Below, piece by piece: positions 20,856-33,183 of a DNA stretch of 64,000 nucleotides. Origin of the DNA: Mesotaenium endlicherianum (Eukaryota > Streptophyta > Zygnematophyceae > Zygnematales > Mesotaeniaceae); the NCBI GenBank assembly GCA_009602735.1, contig WELA01012513.1:421462-485461 (forward strand). The letters run 5' to 3'. Positions within the stretch are counted from its first letter, which is position 1; every line of letters starts with the position of its first letter. The notes below the pieces were generated by a model, which made no database searches, had not been told where the DNA came from, and saw only the letters and a program-made list of their open reading frames with translations. The position numbers were made by a program, and so were the translations under genes.

Positions 20856-22216
20856 TGTAAGGAAAACTGAAGATTAGCTATCTTTTCAAAAATTTCTGCT
20901 AAGTGTTGAATGAGGAACTGGTTGAACATGGGAAGCACTGAGTGTGGGATGCCTCACCGCATGATGCAAGTGCAAGAAGACCAAGAATGGGTCAAACCCC
21001 AACCAATCTGTCACCAACACACGTGCAAGGGACGATCAACCCAGGTACGGGAAGTCAGCATTGACTCACCGACCAGAGGATCGAGTCAGGGGTCATGTTG
21101 AAGTCATTGTCACTGTCAAAGTGGTCACAACACGTCACACCCACACCCAGGACGGGATGGGGATGTGGACCGAGTGGTCAGTCGAAAGGCTAGGGGCATG
21201 GAACCAACAATGAGCCAGACTAGCGAGTGCCAAGAAAGGTATTGATCAATCGGCTATCCAAGCCAAGTACAGCGGAGATGTTGCAAAGGGCGTTGTGTGC
21301 CTCCTCGGCTAGGCCCTTAGGTGACTGGTCACGGCCTGAGCGTTCATCCTAAACGCTGCCAGCCAGCCACATAGGCGTGATTGCCAGCTGGAAGGCTAAG
21401 TGGTCACGCGCAACAATCCCAATGCATGCATGCATGCTCAATGACAACTTCTAAGCTGTGTGAGAGCTGCTGAGTAAGGACGGCATGCAAGCTAAGCGCT
21501 GTGACTAAGCACTGGTATTCTCGAAAGAGGACAGTGTGTGGTGCTTGTGAAAGGCACGAGTCCTGCCTGAAGCTACCTCATTCTTGCTTGCATTGTTGTC
21601 AAAGGAAGCTGAAGAAGCAGAAGGAGCGCAAAGAAGAAGGAGTTCCCAAGGTTGTAGAAGGGCCGAGACGCCACGCTTCTACCGACGCTGGAAGATTTCT
21701 TCTTAAGTGTATCATAGAAAAGTTAGGCCTCAGGAGTTCCCAAGAAAGGATCTCGCTGGTGGAAAGTAGAGAGCGGCAGCATAGAATCTGTTAGGAGATT
21801 AGCACAGATTAAGGTCAAACGCCGCAAGCGTGCGAGGGTCACTTAAAATGGTGAGTGCTGTGGTGGTCTCCAAGTTCTCAAAAGTCTCCATTGTCGAATT
21901 GCTGATAGCAAGAGTAGTATTAACAAGTAAAGCTCTCAGTAAAGAACTGAGTGAGCCCAGCCAAGCAGGGAAGAGCTGTTAAGGCGCGGTGTTGAGCGAA
22001 GAGCTCAGACCAGGCCAGCATAGATGTGCAGTTCCGAGTTTTGTAAGCTGTCACTGGTGGAAGTTAAGCGAAAGCCTTGAAGGGCGATTTTCTCTGAACT
22101 TGACATTGCCTGTTAAGCTGCTTAGACGTGATTTCTGCAAACTACAAACTTGTTCATTCTGTAAACCCTCAACTTGGGCGAAAGCCTGTGTGGAAGTAAG
22201 ACGCTTTTGTCCTACT
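20856..22216 (+). repeat. 3' LTR of DNMT element copy 1 (right end approximate)
   Basis: It starts TGTAAGGAAAACTGAAG after the polypurine tract. Its right two-thirds aligns with the minus-strand region 53,192-54,100 beside gag of copy 2. Shared stretches include GAAGGAGTTCCCAAG, ATCATAGAAAAGTTAGG and CTGCTTAGACGTGATT, which supports its identity as an LTR. The U3 part is much more diverged. No clear CA end is visible; homology with copy 2 ends near CCTACTT, where a second LTR start follows at 22217. Confidence 0.65.
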
Positions 22217-22513
22217 TGTAACGGAAACTGAAGATAAGCTATCTTTTCGAGAACTTCTGCTAAGTGTTGAATGAGAAACTGGTTGAACATAGGAAGCACT
22301 GAGTGTGGGATGCCTCACAGCATGATGCAAGTGCAGGAAGACCAGGAATGGGTCAAACCCCAACCAGTCTGTCACCGGCACACGTGCAAGGGACGATCAA
22401 CCCGGTCGATCCCCACGTGCAGCGACGCACCAACACGTCAACCAAGTCAAAGGCATACGTGCTGAGAAGCCACGCACGCGCCAGAAGTCCGACGCTGTTA
22501 GGCACGACAGTAA
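22217..22513 (+). repeat. Partial LTR of the DNMT element family
   Basis: It starts TGTAACGGAAACTGAAG and repeats the first ~185 bases of the LTR at 20856, up to GGGACGATCAACCC. It then continues with a different U3 type that matches the LTR piece at 36,898-37,247 on the minus strand. Homology between those two pieces ends at GTTAGGCACGACAG. It may be a truncated LTR or a short-LTR variant; I cannot tell which. Confidence 0.55.
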
Positions 22514-23603
22514 TCGAGTTACTTTACGATGCTTTTTGCAATAGCAGCTTGGTCGTTTCGCCAGTCGACCAGGAATTAGTCGACACCTGCGTGGGTCGAA
22601 TAATTCATCAAGCTGCAATCATTTATCAATTAATATATCGATGAATAATATAATGTTTTTTAGGTAATCGGGTAAACGTCCCAAATACGCCAAAAAAGCT
22701 CAGATCATTACATAAGCCTAGACAAGACCCCCTCTACTTCTTCACGCTTCATATTTATGCTTCAAATCTAAATTTCCTCTTCTAGCAAAGTACCTCCAGA
22801 ACCGTCTACTATGGCTCCTTCCAAAAAGGTTACCTTGCCTTGTTGGACAAGCTAGCATGCTCACACAGTATTTCACTCTAGAATATTCTACTACTCAATC
22901 CACTAACTCCTCACGGAGTTTCTATAAATTCCACGATAACTTTGGCACTCTACGTAATCGTACGTAAATTTTGGAATCATCATGACTTAATGCCCTACTT
23001 CCTGGACTCCAGCCAAAATTTTTGTCACTAGACCTGTTTTTGTCCCTAAATTGAACCTGTGACATCTAAAACTCACTAAAACTCCCATAACTCATAACTT
23101 TCTCAAAAGTTGTCCAAATGACTTGAAATAAAGACCAAAGTTCTTCCAACATCACACTCTATGCATATGAAATGCTAAAAAAATACAAAGTACACTTTCA
23201 TAATCCTACAAGAAGAGCATTCGAATGGACACCGCTAATTTAAAAGCACACTTTGCGGCCAAAAACACTTTGAGCATGTATCCACTTTTTGGAGCAAGAG
23301 TGGAATTTGTAAGCAACATGTTAGAAGCATACTCCTTGAATGATTGATTATGGTACAAATGACTTGCTTTTGCAAACAATGGCAACCTTAGGTAAAATTG
23401 TGTATCATGATATTTTGTATATCGACGAATATACAAAATAAAGTTTGATAGCGACACGCTTATCTCTAGACACTTCGAGAAGCTCAATCCACGAGCGAGC
23501 AGCGGCTGCGAAGCAGCGGCTGCAGCTGCATATCTATGTACCTCACTAAAGTCGAGTTTTTCCTCATTGCGCAAGCACAATAGCAATTAGATCTCCTTGA
23601 ACA
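22514..23603 (+). other. AT-rich leader of the DIRS-like element
   Basis: About 1.1 kb without a supportable gene. It contains AT-rich sequence and runs such as ATATTCTACTACTC. Antisense frames here look like chance. It is probably the 5' untranslated part of the DIRS-like element. Confidence 0.4.
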
Positions 23604-24314
23604 ATGATGTATGACGTTCACAGCAGTCTACGTACTCGTTTCCAAATCTGCGCAGAGCTAATCAATCACACGATAGCTCGCACTAACGATGAGGCTTACT
23701 CCTCCTTTCGCGAGCGTACCACCTCTGGGAACCCACCCACTAACGACGACGAAGGACGTATCGGCACATCCAAGCAAGCGGCAGCAAAGCTCCAAGCTAG
23801 CCTCCTCCGCGAGCTTAAGGGAAAAGGCATCCGCCTTTCCCCAAAAAAACCGCGTCAAGCTTGGCGTGTGCCTCAGAATCGCCCAAATCCTAATACTATG
23901 CAATTGCATGAGCAGATTGCAGCTCTTCGCGAAGTCACTGAAACACTCAAGCTTCTGCGCAAGGCACCTGCGACTGAGCAGGAAGACAAAGACCCCAAAG
24001 TGACCCGGCTTCTAAAACGTTTCAAACAAGACAAAGACTTGGAGGCCAGCTCCAAACTTTTCGAGGGCAACGAGGTTCAAATAAAATTCTGCAAGAATCT
24101 CAAGAACAAGATCTACGACGCTCAAGACGCGGCTGAGGCTTGCAATATAGAAGGTATGAACACCACGCTGCTGGAGGCACTCAAAGCAATTTCCTTTCGT
24201 CAACAGCAAATAGTTTCAGCAGACGAGTACGGGTGGCCTGCAGTCAATGAGGTGCTGAAGAAATGGCAAAAAAAGGAAGATTTAGATGCTTGGGATCAAA
24301 AGTGTGCAACATAA
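23604..24314 (+). CDS. ORF1 (gag-like, unassigned) of the DIRS-like element
   Basis: This 236-residue open frame sits upstream of the RT, in the position of the gag-like ORF in DIRS elements. It is Lys/Glu/Ala-rich and probably alpha-helical (LHEQIAALREVTETLKLLRK), with a basic N-terminal half (KGKGIRLSPKKPRQAWRVP). I see no zinc knuckle and recognise no named domain. A capsid or RNA-binding role is only positional inference. The ATG at 23604 is the first in the frame, and others downstream are possible. Confidence 0.5.
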   Translation: MMYDVHSSLRTRFQICAELINHTIARTNDEAYSSFRERTTSGNPPTNDDEGRIGTSKQAAAKLQASLLRELKGKGIRLSPKKPRQAWRVPQNRPNPNTMQLHEQIAALREVTETLKLLRKAPATEQEDKDPKVTRLLKRFKQDKDLEASSKLFEGNEVQIKFCKNLKNKIYDAQDAAEACNIEGMNTTLLEALKAISFRQQQIVSADEYGWPAVNEVLKKWQKKEDLDAWDQKCAT

Positions 24315-24750
24315 GCACAGAAGATGAAGCGTGAAAAGGAGAAGGAGAAAGCAGAAAATAGTACAGACACAATAAGACCCATACTGGCTTAGCAAGACAG
24401 CCGTATAGACGACCATTTGCATGTTTTATTACAATATGCCAGAATGTAACGCTCGTAAGTGTCCAAACAGGGGCATGCAGACGCGCCCTCAGATGTATCC
24501 GGCGCCTGTGACTAATTTCCCCAAGCCAGCCACCCCCCTTTCAGGGGCTCTAAGAGTTGATTAGTTTGGGCTGTGCGCACACGCTGTATTGGGCACGCTT
24601 GCCCCAAGAATTTGAATGCGAAAAGAATATTCTCTCCATGTAGAGAGGTCATCTTGACCACAAAAAATTGTATGAAAGGTGCCTCGCCACTTGATTTTGT
24701 CATTTGGTATGCACTCTGATGTGTAGTGATCTCTTGCATGCTCGACGGGG
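24315..24750 (+). other. Spacer between ORF1 and RT of the DIRS-like element
   Basis: 436 bases after the ORF1 stop. No supported gene. The RT polyprotein may originally have begun here, but no conserved motif precedes about 24,960. Confidence 0.35.
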
Positions 24751-26420
24751 TTGTCAGCGTACACGACCACGCTAAGACAAGGTCTGGTGTTGGGTGGATG
24801 TTTAGATTTGGAGGCTGCAATCCAACTCCAGTGCCTGCTTGATGGCAAAGTAGAGGTTAAGAAAAATCTGGACAATATGATGCAAATCACGCACGTCGCG
24901 GGTTGTTTGACGCAACGACTTACTTGGTGGTACTCCTGGTGTAAATTGAGTGCAGTTTTATCCACCATTAAGAACAATCATAGATTGGAATGGTACTCAC
25001 GACCCCCCCCTCCTTATGCCAAGGCCAATCATGCCGGTTGTAATAGATTTCTGGATTTTGCCAGAGAAGCCGTTGTCGAACTCGTCGATAGTGGCGCAGC
25101 CAGACTATGGGGCGGACCTACTCTCCCCACAGTCATTAGTCCACTTAACGTGGTTGAAGGGAAAAAATTGCGCTTAATTTTGGATATAAGGCATGTTGAT
25201 TGGTTCCTAAAGAAACAGAAGTTTAACCACAAAGGTCTTAGGAACCTACCAAAAGTAGTTGCACGATACGACTTAATGTCGTCATTTGATTTGAAATCGA
25301 GATACCACCACATATCGGTGCATCTCGATTTTACCCTTATCTAAGTTTTTGTTGAGACGGCCGAACATACGTATTTACGTCTTTGCCATTTGGACTGGCA
25401 TCGGCACCATTTATATTTTCCAAGGTGATTAAAGAGCTGGTAGGAAAATGGAGAATGCAGGGTATTAAGGTACTCTCTTACTACATTTTGATATCCTGTG
25501 GATCTCTGGCAACGCACCAAGACCACATGCAACCGATTCTCATGGATTTCGAGCTCTTGGGCTTTGCCGTCAATATGCAGAAAGCTGAGTTAAAGCCCAC
25601 AAAAGTCCTCAAGTTCCTTGGCGCAATTGTGAATACAAGGACTCATCAAGTCCACATTGACGACATACGCAAAGTAAAGTTACTTAACGCGATCAATGGG
25701 TAGCCAAGGTTCAGATCAGCGCAAGGATCCCAGCCAAGCAGCTCGCATCTTTGGCAGGACATATCATATCGATGAAGATAGTTTTTGGGGGCATGAGAGG
25801 CATGTATACACGGCATTTGTATGCCAATTTACTCAATAAATGGGAATGGACGGATGCTTTGGTAGTAAAACCACAAGTCCTCAAGGAGCTGGGGATCTGG
25901 AAGGCCAATTTTGACAGATTTAACAGCGCTCCCTTGGCAGCGCCTTTGCTCCCGGATTTTGTACTTTACACAGATGCTAGCGACCACGGCTGGGGAGCAA
26001 AGTTAACACAAGTACAACCCCCTTCGAGATGGCAGATGCCGGGACAGTTGGGTAGTACATTAGGGCACTCCTCCACAGCTTGCAAATTGGAAGCCATTGA
26101 ATTTGCTATAGACATAGCCAACAGCTTGATTAAGAACAAGTAAACGTCAATTCGGCCTAATAACCAGGCAGCGTACTTTCTTCTTAGAAAAGGAGGTTTG
26201 GCAAACCCTCTTCTCCGCGACATCTGCAGGTGTATATTTGATGAAGCCCTTGCTCACGGGTGCAAACTTTATATAGAATGGATGCCAAGGGAGAACAACC
26301 AGGTCGCGTACGCACTGTCCAACTTCATGGACGACTACAGCCTTCCTCCAACAGCCTTCGCAAGGCTGGAGCTCCAGTGGGGGCCCTTCTCCATCGCCCG
26401 ACTCGCCAGTCCACCAAACA
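24751..26420 (+). pseudogene. Reverse transcriptase/RNase H of the DIRS-like element
   Basis: Recognisable DIRS-type RT blocks fall in shifted frames. They include VELVDSGAARLWGGP, PLNVVEGKKLRLILDIRHV, SSFDLKSRYHHISVH, then (after a break at ~25,344-25,383) MPFGLASAPFIFSKVIKELV. The active-site strand reads VLSYYILISCGS where this family has a YLDD-type motif, so the two catalytic aspartates seem to be deleted. RNase H appears as LYTDASDHGWGAKL near 25,965-26,010 and ends with EWMPRENNQVAYALSNFMDDY. The coding runs into the nested element at 26421 and continues at 35349. Confidence 0.75.
26416..26420. repeat. Target-site duplication aaaca, left copy
   Basis: aaaca at 26416-26420 is repeated at 35349-35353 on the far side of the LTR element. 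Joining them gives PPNIKVERF without a frame change in the DIRS-like polyprotein. Confidence 0.9.
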
Positions 26421-27139
26421 TGAAATGAATTGACTTACCAAATAGGCGATTAACAATTAATAAAGATCTTTATATCAGCAAGTAATCTTTATGGTATTTT
26501 CCGTTAACAGGATAAACGGCAAAGGACAACACACTAGCAGTGAACAATACTCATAAGTCAAATGCAAGTAAGCTAGCATCAATAATGCAATCAGTAAACT
26601 CATACATAAACAAGGTTAGAAGACAGTGCGTATCAATGGCTTCTCGCCTTGGATTCAGATCTCTCTCAATAAGATGTACAAGAGAGTTGGCCTCGTTTCC
26701 GAATGCCGAACTCGAGAGCAATGCCTAGCATATGTACATGGAATGAGTTTACTGTTCAACGGCCAGTGCGATGGCACCGCCTACTCGGGAGTTAACCACG
26801 TTGGAAGGACCTCGGATAACCAAATCCACCACCATCTCCCATCATCCCGAATTGCCATCCATCACAGGGATGTCATCTGGCCATTCATCTAGCATATCAC
26901 ACTTAGATGCATCTCGAGGCAGTTCGCTGCTACCGAGTACGAAAGTCAGCTGGCTGTCAAAGAATGTGTCAGCAAGTTGACTTAAGTTGATTTCAGCCTG
27001 CTGCTTCCGACTGAGTCATTAAACTGATAATTATATAAAGTCCAGCAGACTGATTATTAACTAGAGTTCAGCAGGCTTAACTTAATTAACTACTATATTT
27101 AAATGAATATTATATCTACTAATATACTGATTCATTACA
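26421..27139 (-). repeat. 3' LTR of element 26421-35348
   Basis: On plus it begins TGAAATGAATTGAC and ends GATTCATTACA. It aligns end to end with 34630-35348. The minus-strand purine run TTGGAGGGAT next to it is the polypurine tract. Confidence 0.92.
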
Positions 27140-27251
27140 ATCCCTCCAACTTAACTTGTTGTCGCCTCGACAACATTAAACTGCAGAAGTTTTTGGTCAG
27201 GAAACTGAACCTGACCAGCCTCCCCCACTGACTGCCCCTTCAGCCTGTCGC

Positions 27252-28923
27252 CTAGGGGGTTGTTCCTGGGGCTTGAGGATCAGGAGACTGAGATCTGGAC
27301 CTAGATCTGGACAACCCTCTAGGTCTGTCAGCTGGCCTTCTAAAGAACCCCGTTTGCTCTAAAGTTGGACCTCGAGGAGAACGAAGGATGGTAGCCTGCT
27401 CTTCACCCACTTGGGTGTTGATCCCCACATAGACAGGCATTCCAATAGGATGCTGAAATACATTGGCAAGAGGTACATGTCCCTGAGCGAAGGGGGAGGT
27501 CGGCATACCTCTGGCCCACCCGCGTGTCCCTCTTCTGGCACCCCTGTCCTCTGGGGATTTCTGTCTGTGTCTGCTGCCAAGTACAGTCAGATCAGCTTCT
27601 TGCCCTGCTTGGGCAGGTGGGCTGGGGGAGCGAGTGCGGGGTCCAGTTGCCTCCATGATCGGGATCACGTTCCATATACCTGATCTTGGTCCCTTAGGAA
27701 GTGCCCCCGCCTGCCCCTGGGTCTCCTGAGTACCAGCTCCTGATGCTCCTCCTCTGCCTTGTTCTTCTTCCTCATCCTCCTCATCCTCCTCCTCTGAGAG
27801 AGTAGGAGTCTCGTCCACTAAGTTGTCCTGCTCCCTAGTAGACATGGAGTAGTCTACTGACCTCCCTTTCTTAGGGCGCGCTGAAGGTTGCTTGGCCTTC
27901 AGCCTGCTGATATCTATCCGGCCTGCATTCTTCGCCCATTTGACGAAGGCATGCTTTTCCTTAGAGAAGTAGTCTTTTCCCCTCCTCCTATGCTCCTTGG
28001 TCTCTGCATTCATATTGCTCACGCAGCCATTCAGCCTGGGGTCTCAAGGGGCAATGTGAGGTGGTAGGATGAGATAGCCGTCTAGGCCATAGTGGAAGTC
28101 ATCCGGTTGGGCTCGGTCACACTCCTGCTTCTTATTTGTGACGGTCATCCACCTCCAGTCTGTTGGCTGTTGGTAGTACTGGGGTCCATGCTCAGCCTTC
28201 CTCAGTTTACACGGGAACCAGTGGGGAGAGAACATCTGCTGTCCTGCTTCCCTGGCCAAGTACTCCCAGCTCCTTCTCTCAACTTCATTGTAAGCTGGCA
28301 GTAGTGTGAGGTAGAATACCGTATTCTTAAAGATATCGGGCCGCATGCTCACCATCCTGATGAGTCTCTGATCTCCCACTATTCCCGGTATTGGGACCGG
28401 CTTGTCCTCTGAATCATCTGCACCGGGCCTGCTCTGCTGTATAGCCCACCATCTTGGCATAATCTTCGTAGAGGACCACACCAGCGTGTGTCTTGATGTA
28501 CCTATCCAGTGCTGCAGCTCCTTCCCTCTGTAGCAGTGTTGTCTGTTCCAGCTTGTTAATCTCCTGGGCTGCCAGCAATGCTTCCTTCAGGTTATCAAAG
28601 TTTTGGCCACCCACCACAGTATACCTGTAAGTGGCCAAGCTCTTCTGTCTGTCCGCTTCAGCCTTTTTCCTTCTCTCCTCCTCTGCCGCTGCCACTTCTT
28701 CTTGTTGTTTCTTATGTCTCTCCTCCTCAGCTTTCCTGAGGTTTTCCGCAACCTGATCCTTCTTCCTCTGTGCCTCTTCTGCCGCCTCTTGTTGTCTGCG
28801 GACCCTTTCTTGTTCTCTCCTGGTGAGGGACGTCGCCGCCAGCTCCTTCTGGTATTGCTCCATTGTCCTCCTGGTTTCTTCTGCCTTGCACTTTTTGTCT
28901 TCCTTTTGTGTGGTGGGAGCCAT
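27252..28923 (-). pseudogene. Extra ORF between integrase and 3' LTR: coiled-coil plus acidic and Arg/Ser-rich protein, function unknown
   Basis: Three open pieces form one ancestral frame of roughly 555 codons. The first, from ATG 28923 (MAPTTQKEDKKCKAEE), is a long charged coiled coil (RRQQEAAEEAQRKKDQ). A frame shift near 28,435 leads into a middle part (IVGDQRLIRMVSMRPDIF, then EYLAREAGQQMFSPHWFPCK). A single TGA at 28041-28043 precedes the last part (KHAFVKWAKNAGRIDIS). That part holds an acidic run (SEEEDEEDEEEEQ) and ends in an Arg/Ser-rich tail (LSRSRSRSQSPDP). The ATG has a good context and follows TGTGCAG, a possible splice acceptor. I recognise no family. The position is that of env or accessory genes, but no signal peptide or membrane segment is evident. 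Confidence 0.65.
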
Positions 28924-29427
28924 CCTGCACATGTAACCAAGGCACAAGTTAGTAGAATATTGACATTTGTCATAGAGATTGCAGGCAGGAAGCATGTTCA
29001 TATTAGTATGGTGGATTCGCTCCTGTTTACCTTACAAGGTGATTGCTAGGAGTTGACGTAGTTGCGGTGCGCTAAACATAAACGTATGAATGTGTTTTAA
29101 GGTGCGTTAAGTGATGTATTGCTGTGCAAGGCCCTTTTTCCTTCCGCTCAAGGTGCTTTATGTGGGCCAGGCTATCCCATCTGTCACTATGCTGACACTT
29201 AGGATTCACATAACTGTCCCTTTTCCGCTCTCGCACACTAACTGTCATGTATTTTCCCCTCCAACTTAAATGGAGACAGGACCGCCTGTCACCTTCCCGT
29301 GTCAACGAATTGACAGTTATGGAGGGGCTCCAGCCGCCCGAAGGTGGAGCTGTTTCAACGCCCCTTTGGCATTGGTCAAATGGTCCTTAAATCCCCAAGT
29401 GTCCCCAGAGGCATTGTAACCCTTCCA
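28924..29427 (-). other. Spacer between pol and the extra ORF of element 26421-35348
   Basis: The first ~100 bases on the minus strand are the end of the chromodomain region after its in-frame TGA (WKGYNASGDTWGFKDHL). The rest, to 28924, holds no supported gene. On the minus strand it ends in TTGGTTACATGTGCAG just before the ATG of the extra ORF. Confidence 0.45.
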
Positions 29428-32400
29428 TCAAATGAGGTACTTCATGACATATTTAGACGACCGACGGACCGAGCGCGCGTCTAAAATCTCCTCAACCTCA
29501 TATTCCTCAAGGTCGCCGTCCCGGACAGCGGGGACTGGTGCCGGTTGGACAGGTAACCGACCTGTGAACAGTGTATCACCTTTGATGTATGGTTCCAGGA
29601 AGGAGACATTAAAGACCGGGTGACCCTTGTATTCGGCTGACATGTTCAGTTTGTAAGCATTCTGACCGACACGACGCACCACCGAATATGGACCGACCCA
29701 GACAGGGCCAAGCTTTTTCTTGACCACACCAGGGAGGTACAGGTGCTGAGAATGCGGTTTGACTAAGTTGCCCTTAGAAAATGTCAGCTCCCGACGGTGT
29801 TGATTAGCGTCTTTTTGTTGGTTTTCTTGGGCTTTGTGCAGGTTTTGTTGGACTTCTGACTAGGTGTCAGCAAACTCCTAAGTTAACTGGAGGAAGACCG
29901 GATTGTCAATCCCTTCAGGGTGAGTTAAAGACTCCCCAAGCTCATCTAGAGGGGACTTAGGGACTCTACCCAGGCTGAGTTCAAAAGGAGTCTTGCCCGT
30001 TGACGCGTGCACCGCACTGTTGACCGCAAACTGAATTCGAGGCAACAGGTCATCCCAATTATCTTGTTTTTGGTTAATATATGCTCTCAGCACACCCCGC
30101 AAAACTCGATTAGTTCTTTCAGTCTGCCCATCAGTCTGAGGGTGGTTAGCTGTGCTGAGCAGCTGTTTGACTCCCATTAACCCCATTAAAGCTCTCCAAA
30201 ACTTAGAGGTAAATTTTGAGTCTCTGTCTGAGGTAATATTAGAGGGAAGCCCATGTTGGCATACTACATGGTTGTAGAACTGTCTCGCGCTTTCGAGTGC
30301 AGTCACTTTGACAGTTGTGGGGATAAAAATGACCATTTTTGTCAGTTTATCCACGACTACCAGTATTGAATCATGCCCGTTGGCAGTTCTTGGTAGTGAG
30401 ACCACCGAGTCCATAAATATAGTTTTCCAGCGTCCAGCTTGGATGGGAAGTGGTTGCAAGAGACCCCCCGGTGGTGTGTGCCTAGACTTATTATTTTGAC
30501 ACCGATCACAGGACTTCACATATTTCAAGATTGCCCGGGGCAACCCCTCCCAATGATAATATTTTGCCAGTTTGCCAACTGTTTTGGCCTGCCCCAAATG
30601 CCCACCCAGTAAATTGTCATGCGCTTGACTCAGTAAGAGAGACCTTATTTCCAAGTTATTAGGAATGACCAGCTTCAGCCTTCCTGAAGTGGTTTCAGTC
30701 ACCCAGACCCCTGCTTTAAGCCGGTACCAAGTGCAGTAGCACACCACATACTAGTAGTGGGGCTGGGCTCAAATGTTGGGTCAGAAAGGTAGGCTTTCCT
30801 AAGTTGTTCAAGGAAGGACTTTTTCACCTTTAGTGAAGTGAGTGCACACAAGACTTTATCTACAGCATGCTGACTAAAGTTCCTTTCTTGCAAGTCAGGT
30901 CGTCTAGAGAGTGCATCAGCAGGATTCAACTTCCCTGGTTTGTAGTCGATCTGGACTTGGAACTGCTCCAGCATCTGGCTCCAGCGGTTCTCCCTCCTTG
31001 ACAGCTTGGACTTCTTCTGAAAGTGAGTGAGAGCAAGATGATCTGTAATCACCTTAAAAGCTTTACCATGTAAGTATGCTCTCCACTGTTTGAGCACATG
31101 AATGATAGCTAGCAGCTCTTTAGCATGCACTGAGTAATCAATCTCCGTTGGATTAAATTTCACAGACTCGTACAACACAGGGTGCCACTCCTGTCGTATC
31201 TTACCATCCTTTGTGGTTTTGTTAGCAGGCTGCAACAAAATAGCACACATGGCAAAGTTAGAGGCATCAGTAACCACCTGCACCGGTTTGCTGGGGTCAT
31301 ACACGGCTAGCACTGGGGCAGAACAAAGGGCATCTTTAAGGGTCTGGAAGGCAGCCTGCTGCTCTTCCCCCCACACATACCCTGTGTCTTTCTTAGTAAG
31401 GTCAGTCAGTTTACTGGCCTTTGTAGAATAATTCTCAATAAATCTCCTATAGTAGTTAGCCAACTCGAGGAAGGATCTAACTTCAGAGACCGATTGTGGT
31501 ACTGGCCAGTCCCTTATGGTCTGGACTTTCTTAGGATCCACATCGATGCCTTCTTCACTGACAACGTGGCCTAAGAATTCAATACTTTCCTTAAAGAAAT
31601 CACACTTGCTCATTTTCGCATATAAGTGATTCGTACTCAGAGTGTCCAGGACCGTCTATAAGTGTTCAGCGTGCTGAGCTTCATCTTTAGAGAATATTGA
31701 TATCATCCAGGAAAACTTGCACAAACTTATCCAAATAAGGTCTGAAAATGTCATTCATAGCACCCATGAAGGTCGCAGGAGCATTAGTCAGTCCAAATGG
31801 CATCACGTTGAACTCATAGAGTCCATAACGTGTGCGGAAGGCAGTCTTGTGTTCATCCCCCTCAGCAATTCTGATTTGATGATAACCACTCTTGAGATCT
31901 ATCTTACTGAACACCTTAGCACCAGACAGGGTATCAAGCAAGTCCTTGATCCTGGGTAAAGCATACTTGTTTTTTACTGTAATTCTGTTCAGAGCTCTGT
32001 AATCCACGCTCATCCGCATACTGCCATCTGTATCTTAACAAATAGGATGGGTGCGCCGTAAGGTGACATACTAGGGGAAATATAACCATTTTCCTCGAGT
32101 TTTGCAATTGTGTTTTCAACTCCTTGCTCTCCACATAAGACAAGCCATAAGTGCGTTGCCAGGGTGGCTGACTCCCAGGTAATAAATCAATCATTTGATC
32201 TACTTCCCTCTTAGGGGGGTAGTCTCGGAGACATATTAAACACATCCGTGTACTGAGCAACAATTTTCGCAGCAGTAAGGTGCTCCGGAGGGCTTACCTT
32301 TTTCTCAACCACTTCTTCAGGTTGAGGAGGTACCTCTCTTAGCAGCAAACAGAACATTCTGTCTTCCTTCTGGTTCCAGCTTTTGACGAACTCCATTGCA

Positions 32401-32563
32401 TTCAGCAACTTGCATCCTTCTAGAAGCCTCTTCTTTTCCTTCATTTGCCATCCACACAGGACAAGAGGAAGAGCACTGGTGGGTGCGAAGTCAGTCTGCC
32501 CATCACTGGCTCCTCTCACTTTAAATGTACCTCTGCTCCAACACACTTCAGCTTGATGTCTAT
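29330..32563 (-). pseudogene. RT, RNase H, integrase and chromodomain of element 26421-35348
   Basis: In order on -: RT in broken frames at 31,614-32,546 ([35 protein letters not shown], active site VFLDDINIL). RNase H 30,699-31,613 ([54 protein letters not shown]). Integrase 29,878-30,747 with intact zinc ligands (SQAHDNLLGGHLG, CDRCQNNK) and core residues (SDRDSKFTSKFWRAL, DGQTERTN). The GPY/F module and chromodomain lie at 29,428-29,727 (WVGPYSVVRRVGQNAYKL, EEYEVEEILDARSV). An in-frame TGA replaces a residue just before WKGY. Several stops and shifts make it inactive. Confidence 0.88.
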
Positions 32564-32567
32564 TAAG

Positions 32568-32948
32568 CTAGGACCTGCCTAGCACAAGATCATAAAAGCC
32601 AGTGTTGAGTACCTCAAATGTAAGCGTTTCAGTTAGAACTGCAATGCCAGAACCTAACTGGACCTCAATAGGCTTGGTTATAACTCCTCCCGGGATACTT
32701 GAGGCATCTCCAAGGAATATTTTTCTATTCCCTTGGGTGACAGTAGGCAGCCTTAGCCGCTTAACTAAGTCCTTGTGGATAAAAGTATGTGACGCCCCTC
32801 CGTCAACAAATGCCCTCACCTTCCTACCTGCAATCATGCAATGCAGTAGGATAGGGGGGACTGTCTTTTCCTGACTTTCGCATTGTTCTCCTGACTTAGC
32901 AAAGAAATGTTGGACATCAGGTGGAACAAGAGCATCCAGAGTGTGCAC
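32568..32948 (-). pseudogene. Retropepsin-like protease of element 26421-35348
   Basis: The active-site strand reads AFVDGGASHTFIHKDLV, with GG where most retropepsins have a Ser-Gly or Thr-Gly after the Asp. The second half shows TGFYDLVLGRS. It is part of the pol polyprotein. The DGG variant may weaken activity or be a lineage trait. Confidence 0.75.
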
Positions 32949-33183
32949 TCTCTAGATGTCTATATTACTGATGGTCTCCTTTATCTGGTTGTCAGGCATG
33001 CATAGTGAATCCAATTCAGCAGGACCCATAACACCTGCTACGAGGGCAGCTAGTGACGACTCACTATCTCTAGCATCCTCACAATCAGTAGACTGGAGTA
33101 CGGACTGTTGTTGTCTTTTAAAGGCTGGTCTTTTCTCTCGACCTTCAGAAGGTGCTTGACTGGACACTGTTCTCTGTAGTGGC

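Larger units (their letters stand above)
1..22216 (+). mobile_element. DNMT-bearing Ty3/gypsy retrotransposon, copy 1 (5'-truncated by window, interrupted)
   Basis: Reading through three later insertions gives one element: gag C-terminus and retropepsin (1-934), cytosine methyltransferase ORF (1038-4196), reverse transcriptase (4197-4505, resuming at 10649-11423), RNase H and integrase (18104-19804), PHD finger (20518-20809), polypurine tract (~20841-20855) and 3' LTR (20856 to ~22216). The breaks are at 4506-10648, 11424-18103 and 19805-20517, each bordered by an exact 5-bp target duplication. The RT-RNaseH-IN order places it in Ty3/gypsy. The 5' LTR and most of gag lie left of the window. 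Pol carries several stops and frameshifts, so the copy cannot mobilise itself, although the methyltransferase frame is uninterrupted. Confidence 0.88.
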
